Assembly: GCF_021462225.1 (NCBI RefSeq)
Contig: NC_061794.1
Coordinates: forward strand, 16,323,784-16,387,783
DNA from: Girardinichthys multiradiatus
Lineage: Eukaryota > Chordata > Actinopteri > Cyprinodontiformes > Goodeidae
Length of the DNA stretch: 64,000 bases
Direction: 5' to 3'
Numbering within the stretch: position 1 is the first letter of the stretch; each line of letters begins with the position of its first letter. The position numbers were made by a program, and so were the translations under genes. Shown piece after piece: positions 34,846 to 46,714 of the stretch. The notes beneath the pieces are model-generated. The model worked only from the letters and a program-made list of their open reading frames with translations, ran no database searches and had not been told where the DNA came from.

Positions 34846-37800
34846 GTAAGTGGAGAGTAGGATTAGGTTCAAAATCATTGTAGCTGAGCCAATATGAATT
34901 AAGATTTACTGTGTAAATAAACATTGTGCTTCAGCTCTGGTTTGAGTTTTTTTTAAATCTTTGATGCATGATTACAACCTATTAATTTCTCTTACTGCTC
35001 TTTTTTTCTCCTAAACTTCCCCTTCGTACATGTATTTGCAGCCCTCACAACACTACTCCTCTTCAGCCCCTGGTCCTAGTACCTCCTCCTGTTCCACTCC
35101 TCAACCTGCTCTTCTCGCCTCAGATGACACCCCATGCCCTCCTCATGTTATGGCTCAGGTGTGGGTTCGCAACAATCGGGGGATGCAGGACAGCAAGAGT
35201 CTGGATGAAATCAGTCAAGCCTGTGGAGGTACGTTTCTGTCACGGTTTGGATTATATGTTTTAAGCAGTCTGGTTCCTTCTTCCATTGTTGATGATGATG
35301 TTTTTTTTTCCCAGGTGGTCCAGGAGCCAGAGGAGGTGGCAAAGGTGGGCAGTCAGAGGGCCGAAGGGCAACAATCTCCTCAGCTTTGGAACTGGAGGGG
35401 ACGGTCAGCCATGAAGGGGACCTCACCAACTTCATCACAAAGAACCTGGAGCAGAAGATTAAAATGAGCTCCAAGCCCAGTCTGGACTGCAGTGATTGTG
35501 AGTTACATTCTAAAGGCACAGGTTTTCTTGTTTCATTAATATCATTTATAGAATTTGTTTAAATGTATAAAGAAAACACAAACTAAACGAAGAGGATTTA
35601 CATCCAGCAGACAAAGTGGCCGTGAGAAAGTATTGAATCCTGGTGAACCTTCTGCATTTTGCCAATGTACACCTACATACTTCTATTTTGCTGGGATTCT
35701 AACTAACATCTGAGGGCTTTACTATTTACTAAGTAGGTGACTTCAAAGAGGATTCAGCTAAACTGGATTTTATAGGGGATCAAAGTAAAGAGAATTGAAT
35801 ACAACTGCATGGCTCACTTATTTGTATAAAGTTTAAAAACCATATATAATTTTCCTTCCAATTTCCTTTCACAATTATGCACTACGTTGTGTTGCATCAA
35901 ATCCCAAGGGCTATAAATATTTTTGCAAGACAGCGTATTTAGAGGCGTCAAGTTTGTGCTGATGGGGGAGCTATTAGTGATGCACTCCACAAATCTGGCC
36001 TTTATGGAAGAGTAGCAAGAGGAAAGCTGCAAGAAGTCCTATTTTGCAGTTTGCTCACAGTCATGTGGAAGCCTCAACAAACATGCAGAAGAAGGTGCTC
36101 TGGACAGATGAGACCAAGACACTGAGGGGTGGAAAACCAATTCTGCACGTCACCCTGAACACCCCATCCCAACAATGAGACATTGTTGGGATCATAACCC
36201 CACAGCATCATGCTGTGGGGTTATCTTAGGAAAATCTCTAGAATAAATCTTCCACTTTACAATTACGCACTACTTATTGTTGCACTGTCACATGTAATCC
36301 TGTAAAGTTGGAAAACTTCAAGGGACGTGAATACTTTTGCAAGGTTGTCATCAGATTACTATAAACGCACAGGAATAGAAAAAAACTCTTCACAATGATT
36401 TTTAGCTGTTTTTGGCCCGCTGTAGAACACGGCAAGCATGAAAGCGATATGTGTAAATCTAGCCCAGAAATAAATTAATCCCTTGAAGTTGTGCAGCCTG
36501 ACCTAATATAGATGGTCCATTAGCAGCTATCTGTCATGTTTAAATTTCATGGAGGAACACGCTGAAACGCTGCCCTTCACTCTGAGACTCCCCCGGATGA
36601 GAGTGACGGCTAAACCAGACATTTAATTTAGGAACAGCGACACAGTCAATATGCCCTGTGTGACAGCTCATTCCCTCTACCTGCTGATTCAATTAAGATG
36701 GATGACTCACTTTGTTTAGACTAGAAGGATTTACTATTAAGGTCCTGCTGTTGCCTGGATGAAAAAAGCTGTTGCTTTTTATTTTTTTTAACATACTCTA
36801 ACCTCAGATGACTTCTGTATTTTAAGATGTGTTGATATGTAGAAAGAGTTTGTTCAGTTAAAGTGCTTCTACAAACATAACTGATATGTTGTTCTTGTGT
36901 TTTAGGGTTATCTTCTTGGTTTTTATTATGTTGATTTAAAGAGAGTATATATAACCCTGGAGTTGTATATAAATGTCTAATTTCCCAATGTTATACCTGC
37001 AGCTGACTGTTCAGGTCCAATCTACCGAAGCCGAGGGATGACACGGAGACCAGCAGACATCCCACCTATTGATCCTACAGTTCTGTTGGACCTCCAGAGA
37101 CACACTCAGGAGGTGGCGCACAGTGTGGAGATGATGATGAAGAGCCTAAACGGAACTATTCAGAATGTGAGTTGGTTTTATGCTCGAACGGCCAAGTTCA
37201 TTTTTAGTATTTGTTGTAATTTTAGGTTGTGCATCACAGTGAATCACTCTTGTCTCTGGATCATTTCTACACACAGTGCTCATATCCACTCTGCTGGTTC
37301 CTGCTGCTGCTGCTGCACAGAATCTCTTTGTGCCTAATTGTTTTTTCACTTGTACTTATTTTGTGCGTCTACAAAATTGACGAATCTGTCTCTCCGACTC
37401 TTTGTTTCTTCAGATGACAGCTCTGAGTGTTGGCTACATCCAGACCTACAGAGACTCTGTTGACAGCCTGGGAGAGTCTGTAGACATGAGTATAAAGGTG
37501 AAACGTAGTGTGTAACACATCTGTATAAATCAGCCTGGAACTGATTTATAAAGTTAGAAAGTTCATGTGCTACTGCATCATAGTGTTCTTTGTTAAATTG
37601 CAGACTTGTACACTGCATCAGTTGTACTTTTTCACGGTTACAACGTTGCAACCACAAACATGTGATTTATTCAGATTCCACGTCCTGGGTCAGCAGGAAG
37701 TAATGAATGCTTGTGAAAGTTTTTATGAATAAAAATTTGGTCATCCACACAGTATGATGCTTCCATTTCCACACTTTTTCTTCTATCTCATTGTCTAAAT

Positions 37801-38696
37801 GTTAATTTCTTCCTTCTGTCCTATCTCCCCTCTATCTGTCCTTCCTTCTCTTCCTTATGTCTTCCCTTATTTTCTTTCCTTGTGTCCTTTGTTTCCTTCC
37901 TGTGTCCTCCTTTCTTCCCTCCCTCCCTCTACTGTATTGTGTTCTACCTTATTCCTTCCTTGTGTTCTCCTTTCTTTCTTGCTTCTGTCCTTCCTTGGTT
38001 CTTTCTGTCCTTCATCTTCATTTGTTCTGACCTTGCTCCCTCTTCTACTTGTATCCTCCCTTCACTCCTTTCTTCCTTCCTTGTGTTCCTTGTGTTCCTT
38101 GTCCTCCTGCGTTTCTTACTTTTTTTATACGTTCCCTTTTTTTCATTGTCTCACCTTGTTTCCTACGTTTCTTCCTTTTCACTTCTTCCCTTCCCTGTGT
38201 CCATCCTTCTCTCCTTTGTTGTAACCTTGCTTCCTTCTTTATGTCCTTGTTGTTTTTGCAGATTTTGTATTTAAAGGCTGTCCACTGGAGAAATATTTGC
38301 TATAGTTTTGTTGTGAACGTTTGTATTTTATATTTAAGGTGAATGCAAAGGACCTGGAGCTCTGCAAAGTTAAATGTGGAAAACTTTGGAATTTTTGAAA
38401 AATATATAGGAATATGTGGTGGTCTCCCACAGAAAATCCCATTGAAATATATTAAAGGTTGTGGTTGCATCATGACAAAATGTGAAAAAGTTCAAGGGCT
38501 ACGAATTTGTTTAGCCTCTGTATTTTTAGACATATCGTTTTTCATTGCTATATATCTTTGTTTTGTGCAGGGTATGTACACACTAATGGCTCGTTGTGAG
38601 GAGCTGGATCGCTCCATGCAGCCCATACACACACTGGCGGCTCAGATCCGTGACATCAAACGCACCCTGGATGCTCTAGAAGCAATCTGCAAGTAA
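34255..38696 (+). CDS. borcs6: BORCS6 (lyspersin), BORC complex subunit 6
   Basis: BORC is the eight-subunit complex on the lysosomal surface that recruits Arl8 and so drives kinesin-dependent lysosome movement. Six coding exons join in frame: 34255-34845, 35042-35228, 35315-35497, 37003-37166, 37414-37497 and 38571-38696 (444 aa). Residues 1-270 are low-complexity, acidic and Ser/Pro-rich, with a Gly-rich stretch near 260-272. The conserved family core runs from RRATISSALELEG (about 276) through IPPIDPTVLLDL and ALSVGYIQTYRDSVDSLGE to the end ALEAICK, with helical, coiled-coil-like character. ATG 34255 is chosen because it follows the acceptor directly. Human BORCS6 is somewhat shorter, mainly in the disordered part. 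Confidence 0.94.
35042..35228 (+). CDS. borcs6: BORCS6 coding exon 2 (Ser/Pro-rich linker)
   Basis: The acceptor is tttgcag and the donor GTACGT, ending in phase 1. It encodes a Ser/Pro-rich stretch and then VWVRNNRGMQDSKSLDEISQ. Confidence 0.88.
35315..35497 (+). CDS. borcs6: BORCS6 coding exon 3 (start of conserved core)
   Basis: The acceptor is ttcccag and the donor GTGAGT, phase 1 on both sides. It has a GGPGARGGGKGG stretch followed by RRATISSALELEGTVSHEGD, which matches the vertebrate BORCS6 core. Confidence 0.92.
36166..36192. repeat. Perfect 12-bp hairpin (loop 3)
   Basis: ATCCCAACAATG, loop AGA, then CATTGTTGGGAT. The arms are exact complements. Confidence 0.9.
36194..36224. repeat. 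Perfect 14-bp hairpin (loop 3)
   Basis: ATAACCCCACAGCA, loop TCA, then TGCTGTGGGGTTAT. The arms are exact complements. It begins one base after the previous hairpin. Confidence 0.9.
37003..37166 (+). CDS. borcs6: BORCS6 coding exon 4 (IPPIDPTVLLDL)
   Basis: The acceptor is acctgcag and the donor GTGAGT. It encodes SRGMTRRPADIPPIDPTVLL and an amphipathic helix ending MKSLNGTIQN. Confidence 0.92.
37414..37497 (+). CDS. borcs6: BORCS6 coding exon 5 (IQTYRDSVDSLGE)
   Basis: This 84-bp phase 0-0 exon starts MTALSVGYIQTYRDSVDS, the most conserved block of the family. The acceptor is cttcag and the donor GTGAAA. Confidence 0.93.
37800..38262. repeat. Polypyrimidine tract in last BORCS6 intron
   Basis: About 450 bp are almost entirely C and T on the sense strand, built from CTTCCTTGTGTCC- and CCTTCCTT-like units. 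The 141-codon frame across it is a composition effect. Confidence 0.85.
38571..38696 (+). CDS. borcs6: BORCS6 terminal coding exon
   Basis: The acceptor is tgtgcag. It encodes GMYTLMARCEELDRSMQPIH and ends DIKRTLDALEAICK followed by TAA at 38694-38696. Confidence 0.93.
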   Translation, partial: GMYTLMARCEELDRSMQPIHTLAAQIRDIKRTLDALEAICK

Positions 38697-39690
38697 TCCC
38701 TCTTCTGCCAGATCCGAATACAGCTCCAACCTGCAAAGATTCAACAGTAAAGCTCATCCATGAAAAGGATGCCGGCAAGCAAATGCAACCCTTTCGCAGG
38801 TAGCACACACACATTGCAGCAAAGATTTGGTGCAGCTCAGGAGTCTGGAACCCATCGCTGCCTGGCATGCTCAGTGATAGCTCTACTGTTCGCCGTTTGA
38901 AGATGACCCGTTTTGTGTTGTGGAATCTAAGAAGAATTGTCGACTTTTGAAAATGAGCTGTTCCTTGTTTTTTTTTTTCTTCTCATCCAAACTTCAAGAA
39001 GGAAATCCCACAAATTAACCTTTTTTGGTGACTCTTTTGCCCTGGATTCTATATAGGTCGCACCCACGCACAAATCATGAAGGTGGGATGCACGCATTCA
39101 TCATTGTTCCTCGTTAAAGTCTGAGAGGTGTGATGCTTTTATCCGTCCAGCCTGTGTGGTTCAGATTGCACTAACCTCTCCTCCACAGATGGGGGCAATA
39201 TTTCTGTCTCTGGAGAGGGAAGAATTAACTGCCCAGAAGATGGTGAGATTTGCACTGGAACAGAAAGTCTATTTTTTAATCTTATGCAACAAGCAGGTTT
39301 TTTCACTGCAGTGTAAATTGGTGCAGTGAGAGTGTGTCTCTTTATGTTTTTATTTATTCAGTCTGCTCAGCATGCGTGCTTGCTCAAAAACACTGTGTCT
39401 GTGTGTCGTGGGGAGCCAGCTAACAGTAATGTATGCTGTCTGAGCTCCAATCTGTACTGAGACTGTTTCACTTTATCCACTCTGACTCTCTCCTGTCACC
39501 TAATAGGTAGGTATCAACCGTTAAATCACAGGTCTGTTTATTTAATACTGAACCAGAATCTGCCACAAACCTCTGTCTCCTCATCTGTGGCAGCGTAATA
39601 CAAGATGACATGAGGAACATAACCGGAAAAGTATGTTTATTGATCCTAAAACTGTCTTTGAATATTGTCCAAATAATAAAATATTTAAGA
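38697..39690 (+). other. borcs6: BORCS6 3' UTR
   Basis: No frame continues after the TAA. The first well-placed AATAAA is at 39675-39680, giving a UTR of about 1 kb. An earlier cleavage site without a canonical signal is possible. Confidence 0.5.
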
Positions 39691-40059
39691 AACATCAAAT
39701 ATTTGACTTGATTTAAAGTTTAGATGTCATCGTCAGACAAACTAGATATCATTTTTATGTTTCAGCATGATTGAAGCTTGAAGTCAAGATTTTTTTTCTC
39801 ATGGGATTGTAAATTTCACTGCAGCCCCAATGATTTCTATTTTTTCTAAACAGCCTTTTAACCATGCGTTTTAAACTTCATCCTTAATAATACCTACTTT
39901 TAAGTACAGCTTGTGACAATTAAAACTGAATTAATGTTCACCACCTAAACATTTAAAACAAACAGTCACAACATAACATAAAATAGTTCAGATTCAAATG
40001 ATATATATATATGCATTTAGTTGCTGCATTTGTTTACATAAACTGTACAAAAAGACACG
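39691..40059. other. Intergenic DNA after BORCS6
   Basis: AT-rich, with a short (TA)6 run near 40001-40012. No feature is recognised. Confidence 0.5.
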
Positions 40060-41112
40060 TGAGATTTTATTCTCTCCATCTGACATTAAATTAGACAAAA
40101 GAATGTTTCTATTCTCTAAATGCCAGAATAATGACAGGGAGTTCTTTTGGGGGGGGGACCTTTTCAGCTCTGCCAATAAGGGTCTGTGGGGTTGATTTCA
40201 GGGTTTTGAGATGAAGACTTCAGAAGACCTCCGTTGGTGTCCTGAAGTGACTTTGTAAGTATTGTGGCGGTATAATCAGTCATTGTCCATTTGTGCCCAA
40301 GCTATGAACTTCCTGGCTATATCTTGAGGTTTTGCTTTAATATTTCCATACAATTTTCTTTCCTCATGATGCCATCTAATTTGTGAAGGGCATCTGTTCT
40401 TTCTGCAGCAAAACACCCAAACACATGATACCTCAAACCCTATACTTCCCAGGTGGGATGATGTTCTCAGGTTTGCAGGCTTCCCCTTTCTTCTCCAAAT
40501 GTAACGACGGTCATTGTGGGTAAACACTTAAATCTTGGTTTCAGACCACAGGATTTATCTAAAAAAATGTGACTCTTCTGCAATCTATTATCTGGCTTTT
40601 TATCTTGCTTTTTGCAGAATGGTTTCTTTCTCTCTGAGTGGCCTTACAGCCAATGTTGGAAAAGGACTTGTTTCATTGTTGATAATGACTCTGTGGTGGT
40701 TGGACATTCTCGTGGTGTTTATGCTGGCATATAGTGATTTAAACAAATAAATGTGGCATCTGGAAATTGTTCCCCAAGAATGAACCAGACTTGTGGAGGT
40801 CCACCGATCTCTTTGTGGTATCTTTGGTGAGTTAATCTTTCCATGATGTCAAACAAGCAGGCAGTGTGTTCGAGGTGTCGCCTTAACTTCACAGGGGTGC
40901 CTTCCTTTAATGCTAATTTGGTGAAGCTTCCAAAGCCATGACATCAACATCTGGGCTTTCTCAAATTATTTAAAGGCATATTACTCTTACAATATGTCAA
41001 CTTCTGGATTTGAGGAAAGTAATAAAAAATAGTCTCTCTCATTATTCTGACATTTTGCAAACAAATTGGTGAAATAATTAATTTTGGAGATCCCAACTGA
41101 CCTAAAACAGGA
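40060..41112 (-). mobile_element. Sleeping Beauty-like Tc1 transposon relic
   Basis: The minus strand reads FTHNDRRYIWRRKGKPAN and later QIRWHHEERKLYGNI and AQMDND, close to the salmonid/cyprinid Sleeping Beauty group transposase with frameshifts and stops. Both flanks contain the IR/DR-type word GTCAGAATAATGAGAGAGA in opposite orientation (around 40130 and 41040). The right end also carries the CCATGACATCA and TTTAAAGGCA landmarks. The element is dead; the outer ends are approximate. Confidence 0.8.
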
Positions 41113-41144
41113 GATTTGATTTGATTTGATTTGATTTGATTTGA
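41113..41144. repeat. (GATTT)6 pentanucleotide microsatellite
   Basis: Six perfect GATTT units are followed by GA, directly next to the right end of the Sleeping Beauty-like relic. Confidence 0.9.
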
Positions 41145-43197
41145 ACATCTGTCCTGTTATTTTGGCAATAATTTGTACTTGGTCAGAGAGCAAAGTTAGA
41201 AGTGACAGAATCCATTAAGGTGAGGATAGAGTCCACCTAAACTCAATCCCTGCCTGCAGCAGGCTCTTGTACAGTGCAAAAACAACTGTTTAGATGCAAC
41301 TACTGCTTTGATGTCTGGGCCATTTGCCTTTTGTTTACATTAAGTTTAAAGTGAGGGGAGAGGTGTATGTTATCCAATAAAGACAGATATGTTTGTGTGG
41401 AAACCTGACCACATATGCACGGACATGACAGTCACCTAGCTCATTCGTTTTTGGGCAAATGCGACTCTTCCTGCAAACAGAAGCTAAGGATTGCCATAAA
41501 GGTTTCTCAGTGTATATAGCACCTTCACTCCCAAAAAGAGCGCAGTAAGACGAGCTGCCTCAGTTCAGTTCAAGTGTGTCAGGTAAAAAATGGAAATGAA
41601 ACTGCTCCTGCTATGTTCTGTGTAGTTTAAAATCATTGTGACCCCTGAAAACACTTGAGTGTTGGATCTGAAATGTGAATTGGTCTGTTTGTGTTGATAA
41701 GCCTGATCTGAATAGATCTGCAGGTTGCAGAAAGTTGAGTTTAGTCTCCAGTCACTCCGCTGCCTCTTATCAACAAGCACAAACCAAGACATCCTACGTT
41801 ATTATATAAATAAATAAGTTTAAGGTCCTAAAATATATTCTGTTTACATTTGAAACCATATTGTTTTCTCTCATGTTTTGGTAAATTGATTCTCGTTGTG
41901 CGGAAATGTTACTCACAGTCCTTTTAAAATGTAACTAATTATCTCAGCAGACAGCTTATCAAATGTAAAACTGAATTTAAAAGCTTGGTTTCAATATTTT
42001 AATCATCAATAACAGATCTAACCAGTTTAAGATCAGATGGATTTATCTACATTGTCATCCTCCACCGTGTTAGTTTGATTTTGATCAGATTCAGAGCTGA
42101 AACTATATGATATAAAATGTAACTAAATTAAATAATTTGTGTTAGATTTTCAAAACACAGTAAATTACATCCGATGCGCCTGTTGTCATTTTGCCATCAT
42201 AAATTACCTTCTAATTGGCGTTAATAAATTGTTGTTTTTTGCTGTAGTTGTCAAATGGTTGCTGTTTTCACGTCTACATTCATTTACCGTTTATTATATT
42301 TGTAAATAAAACTTTGAAAACAAACTCCAAAAACTACTTAACTTTTTGTCTTTTGCACATTTGTCATTTCATAACTTTTGGTTTTTTCAACATGGGAAAA
42401 GCTGCACATATTGTTTGGAAATCCCATTTTTCAGGATGAAGTCCAGACACACACACATTAGATTTAATTAAACTGATGTCAAAGATGGCTGCATACATAC
42501 ACACCAATAATCTGAACACTCGTTAATCTGGTCTCTGAACATGATGCTGATATCTCAATATTTTTGTTGCACTGTTCTACATAACCTCTATGGAATTAGC
42601 TGAACACGTGAAGTATTTTGATCCTAATTGCATTATGCAAACATCTACACCCTATTCTTTTTTACATTTACCTGAACGTTGTGTGGCATTTTCATCTTTG
42701 GTGTCAGTTTGTGCTGCCTTTAGTGTACCTGAAAAGTAGGTTTAAATAAAAAACAGATTTGATATTTCTTTGCTCTCCATGCTTTTGTTAAACTATCCGT
42801 GAAATACTGATGTCAAAGCTGATGAAGGGCCGACATTCAGCAGCAAATGCAGCGCAGGGCCTTCTATTTTAAATGATCCAATAGACAAAGATTAAATACT
42901 TTGTAAGCTGATCTAAAGCCAACTCATTGGCTTTATCACACTTGTTTAAACAGTAATGGAAGAAATTTTTTAAAGCTTGGAAAAGAGAGTTAAAATAAGT
43001 AACTAAGAAGCCATTAAAATGTAAAAGCATAAATGAGTATTTAACTGTACATTTCTTGATGATCCTGAAAGATATACTGACATTTTAGTGGTGTTTGTTT
43101 TAATTTGTTAATCTTTTTTAAATTGAGAAGAGAAGACATGGCCCTCTATTGTCCTTGGACATAATGAAATATCAATTAGCTTTTTGTTGTACAGTTA
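41145..43197. other. Intergenic DNA, no gene recognised
   Basis: A 2-kb AT-rich stretch with no repeat that I can assign and no exon-like signal. Confidence 0.5.
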
Positions 43198-43524
43198 CAC
43201 TGCCCATCAAAAGTTTGGACACACCTTTGTCATTTCTACATTCATCAATACAGAGTGACGATATTAACACTATGAAGCAAAATATTTAGAATTATGTAGC
43301 AAGCAAAAGCTGGCGAAATAATTTAAAAGATCTTTAATATTTTAGATTGTTTAAAATAGTCCCATTTTGTTTTGATTACACTCTTGGCATTCTCTTGATG
43401 AGCTTCATGAGGTCATCACCTGAAATAGTTTTCCAGCAGTCTTGAAGGAGTTTCCAGAGGTAGGAATAAAAATAAAGACAAACCATCGAATGAGAGGGTG
43501 TCTCCAAACTATGGATGGGTGGTG
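43198..43524 (-). mobile_element. Internally deleted Tc1-like element (327 bp)
   Basis: The ends CACTGCCCATCAAAAGTTTGG and, inverted, CACCACCCATCCATAGTTTGG face each other between TA dinucleotides (43196-43197 and 43525-43526). Inside, the minus strand keeps only a scrap of the transposase C-terminus (LLQDCWKTISGDDLMKLIKR, near 43380-43450) next to the right end. It is a non-autonomous deletion product of a common fish Tc1 family. Confidence 0.88.
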
Positions 43525-45035
43525 TATATTTGTGTACATAATTAAATAGATTTTTATTTTTTGAGTTTATGTTAAAATGAAAGAATAAATAACATTTAAA
43601 CATTTAGCCTTTTCCTTAACAATGTTGTCCCTCGAGGAGCGTGTGACCGTGTTGACGGACCAGACTCAGAACATTTTTTTTTTCTTCAGTTTTTTGCATA
43701 ACTGATGATCTGTTGTACACCGTACTGAAACTGTTTACTATCTACACCTGCTTCCGCTGATGTTTCAACAAGGTCCCGGTGTAGTTTCACCAAAAGTCAG
43801 GCAGGGGAGGCCAGAGATCTTAGAAATTCAGTATTTTTTTAATAGACGAGCCTTTTTTATGCACCTTATACGCAGTTATGCAAAATCTGTAGCCCTGGGG
43901 TGTCAGATGTTCGCATTGTATGACTTTAACATCTGAACTGTTTATTACTGGCTGTCAGAATTAGAATGCCCCTTGATTTAAGTCTACTCTGGAAATGCCA
44001 GCTTACTCTCAACATTAGTTCATTAGTGATGCTAAATTTAACTTTGGAGTAAGTGAGCCATGAAAGTTGTTTTTCTGTGACAGGCTGATGATCTATCCAT
44101 CGTGTGACCTGCCTCTCTGCCAATGACATGTCATTGAGATCACCTTCAGTAATAACATAATATCTAGAAAACAAATGAATTCATTTAAACCTCTGTATTT
44201 ATAATGTATAATGACACTAGATATCTTTATTAGTATATGTAAATGCCGCTGCATGTTTGTTTGAGCCCCCTTTTTAAAATATTTTTTCATTTTATTTATT
44301 TGGTTTTTAAAGCACATTTACAACAACCTCAAATCCAGTATAGTTTTGTACAGACAAAATAAATTTATACTAATAATCCCCATACTTGTAGTTCATATGT
44401 CATATTGCATAAAATCTGTAGAAAAGAAAAGTCCTCAGTGTTGAAGGCTAGCAGTTAGTCAGACTGACTCCCCCTTACCTATGTTTTGTTATCGAGTTAT
44501 TGAGTGGTTACATTCTACTAAAAGGAAAGATTTACCTTGGAGCGATACCTTTTACTTGATTCATGCCTTCATGTAACTTGTCCATTTTTTTTGTCCATTT
44601 CTGGTTCTTGTAATTTCATCCTTTGTGTTTTTCCCTTGAAAATATGTCCTCTGCTATTGTAGTCCATTGTCTCCTCGACACCCCAGTTATTCGTTACTGC
44701 ATTTTGTCTTATACCTTGACAGGGATGATGCCTTGAATTTGATCTTAATAAACTGTTCCAGTCAGGCTTCCATTTATCTTTAATCTAGCTGTGGGTTCAT
44801 TATATGTTATTTTTATTATGTCTATTGATTTGCTGTTGAAACTCATTCTTTGTAGTATTAGATAAAAGAATTTCCAATTCATTCAGTAAAATATCTATTC
44901 GGTATCTATCCTCAAAAAGACTGTACTTTTACTTTCTCTTTGTGCGCATTCAGTTGTGTAAAGAGTTCTCCTGGTCTATGGGCTTCAACGCTATATTAAC
45001 TATGTTTGCTGATATTTTTTCAGCTGAACAACATT
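43525..45035. other. Intergenic DNA, no gene recognised
   Basis: Mostly AT-rich. Several short frames exist but none has a recognised product. Confidence 0.5.
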
Positions 45036-45400
45036 TGTGTTACAGTGCCCTGGTTGTACCTCTATTTGTACTAGGCAGTCTTGGATTCGGGGGCTTTTGG
45101 GGGTGTGTCCAGCTGCAGGGACGACCAGGCTCTGGGCTTGGCCTGCAGTGCGGGACGTTGCTGGAGTGGGTCTCTTTGCCCCTTTGACCTGGAGACTGCT
45201 GCTTCTGTGTTTCTCTGTGAACCTACCTCTATGTCAGGTCTATCCTGTGGAGGTGCCTTGTGTCTGTCTGCCTGGGGCTGCTGCAGCTTTCAGGGGCCCA
45301 GTGTTACTCTTAGGAGCTGAGTGTTGTAGGGTTTCTGCCCTTTTCACCCAACATTGTACCTCCAAGGAATAGATTTACATACGCATACGCACACACACAC
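45036..45400. repeat. G/T-rich GC island with CA tail
   Basis: GC content rises sharply from about 45050 to 45330, with overlapping frames of 111, 81 and 79 codons on the plus strand. It is followed by a CACACA run at 45389-45401. In style it resembles the islands at 20570-22010 and 50290-50990, but I cannot show base-level homology by eye. Confidence 0.45.
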
Positions 45401-46183
45401 ACCTTTACACATCATCCAAATGACCTAAGGTCATACAAATACTGGCATGTAGGCAACCAACTCTTCATGTGTTATGCCTGAAATGCAGAGACAGGCCATA
45501 TGAAACAACACAATAAATGAAAATAAAACATAGTCTGAATAGCAGTTAGCCTTCTGCCGCTCGGGATTTCTTCACTTATCCCTAAACCCACTACAATATG
45601 ACCTCTTTCTTCTACAGCTAAGGGAATTAATTGTGATAATAACCTCACAGACATCACTTTAAAACAGCTGAACAATTCATTTCATAAGTTTTTTTTAATT
45701 GTTAATAACCCTGGGTCAATAGGAACTTGGAAACAGATCCAGAGCTTTGGTGAAGCAACCGAAGCAGCACTTTTCTCCTTGCTTTTCAGTGAGGACCTAG
45801 GAACTTATAAAAAGAGTTGGTTCAACAATCCCAAATCCTCGTTAGGCATGTTTAAATCATCAGCACACTGTGGTGTGCAAGTCCTTGAAGAGTTAAAAAG
45901 CGATAACATCTTAAAATGAATTTTGGATAACTTGTAGGTGGCAAAGTAGAGGCATTACCAGCCCGATACAAATATTAACAAGAATCTGAATGTGAGGAGA
46001 TAAAGACCTGTTTCCTGAAGTTCTGCCATGGTGCATAGACCTTCACATTACATAGTCTACTCAACAGGTGTTTACTTTCCCTTCCCTTCTGTCAGTGTTA
46101 AGGTCTCTACCACCGTGCCTTGGCACATTCAGTGATATCTGCTCCAAATATAATTTGAATTCCTTTTTTGAAAATTAAGTATG
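45401..46183. other. Intergenic DNA, no gene recognised
   Basis: No recognised feature. A 67-codon minus-strand frame at 45472-45675 is unassigned. Confidence 0.5.
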
Positions 46184-46191
46184 TAAGTTAG

Positions 46192-46580
46192 GGTACCACT
46201 TTACAATAAGGCTCCCCTTATAGATCACTAATAGTTTACAGATATGTTATTAATTAACACATTACAAAATCAAGTATTTATAATGCAATGATTAAGTAGA
46301 ATATATTATACGCTACCAAACATGTTTACAAATTGTGTTTATAAGGTGATAACTTATTCTCAAATGTTTAAAATAGCAACTCTACATTAAATATACAGGT
46401 GAACAGATTTGACACACTATTTGGCAAGAAACCAGTCAGTTTTGTCTCTTTCTCCCCCTCTAATTAATGCATAATAAACACTTATTAATGATTTGTAATG
46501 TGTTTACAGATTAATCAATAACATATCTGTAAACTATTTATGAGCAATCTATAAGGGGAGACTTATTGTTAAGTGGTACC
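46192..46580. mobile_element. MITE with GGTACCACTT ends, hAT-like 8-bp duplication
   Basis: The left end GGTACCACTTTACAATAAGG and the reverse complement of the right end GGTACCACTTAACAATAAGT match closely. Similarity continues for about 75 bp (CTCCCCTTATAGAT, AGTTTACAGATATGTTATT). Flanks TAAGTTAG (46184-46191) and TAATTTAG (46581-46588) agree at 7 of 8 bases, as expected of a hAT-type target duplication. There is no coding capacity. It lies 134 bp beyond the hyaluronidase stop codon, so it may be in or next to that gene's 3' UTR. Confidence 0.82.
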
Positions 46581-46714
46581 TAATTTAGTTACAAAGCAGA
46601 AATCCTACAGCTGTTAGAGACAAGTCTATTTAAAGGTCACTTTGTTGTGGTTTGTATTCGCAGTTATACTACAGACCCCCCTGGATGAAGACTGGGTTAG
46701 TTTTTACTTTAAGG

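Larger units (their letters stand above)
35600..36340 (+). mobile_element. Decayed Tc1-like relic in BORCS6 intron
   Basis: Plus-strand landmarks include 'ccacaaatctggcctttatgg', 'gtggaagcctcaacaaacatg', 'gaaggtgctctggacagatgagaccaag' and 'cagcatcatgctgtgggg', the usual order of this fish Tc1 family. Ends are not preserved. It contains the two hairpins at 36166-36224. Confidence 0.7.

Noticed and set aside
37799..38224. 141-codon Ser/Leu/Phe-rich frame resembling a membrane protein
   Set aside because: It is a translation of a C/T-only tract in a BORCS6 intron; hydrophobicity follows from pyrimidine codons.
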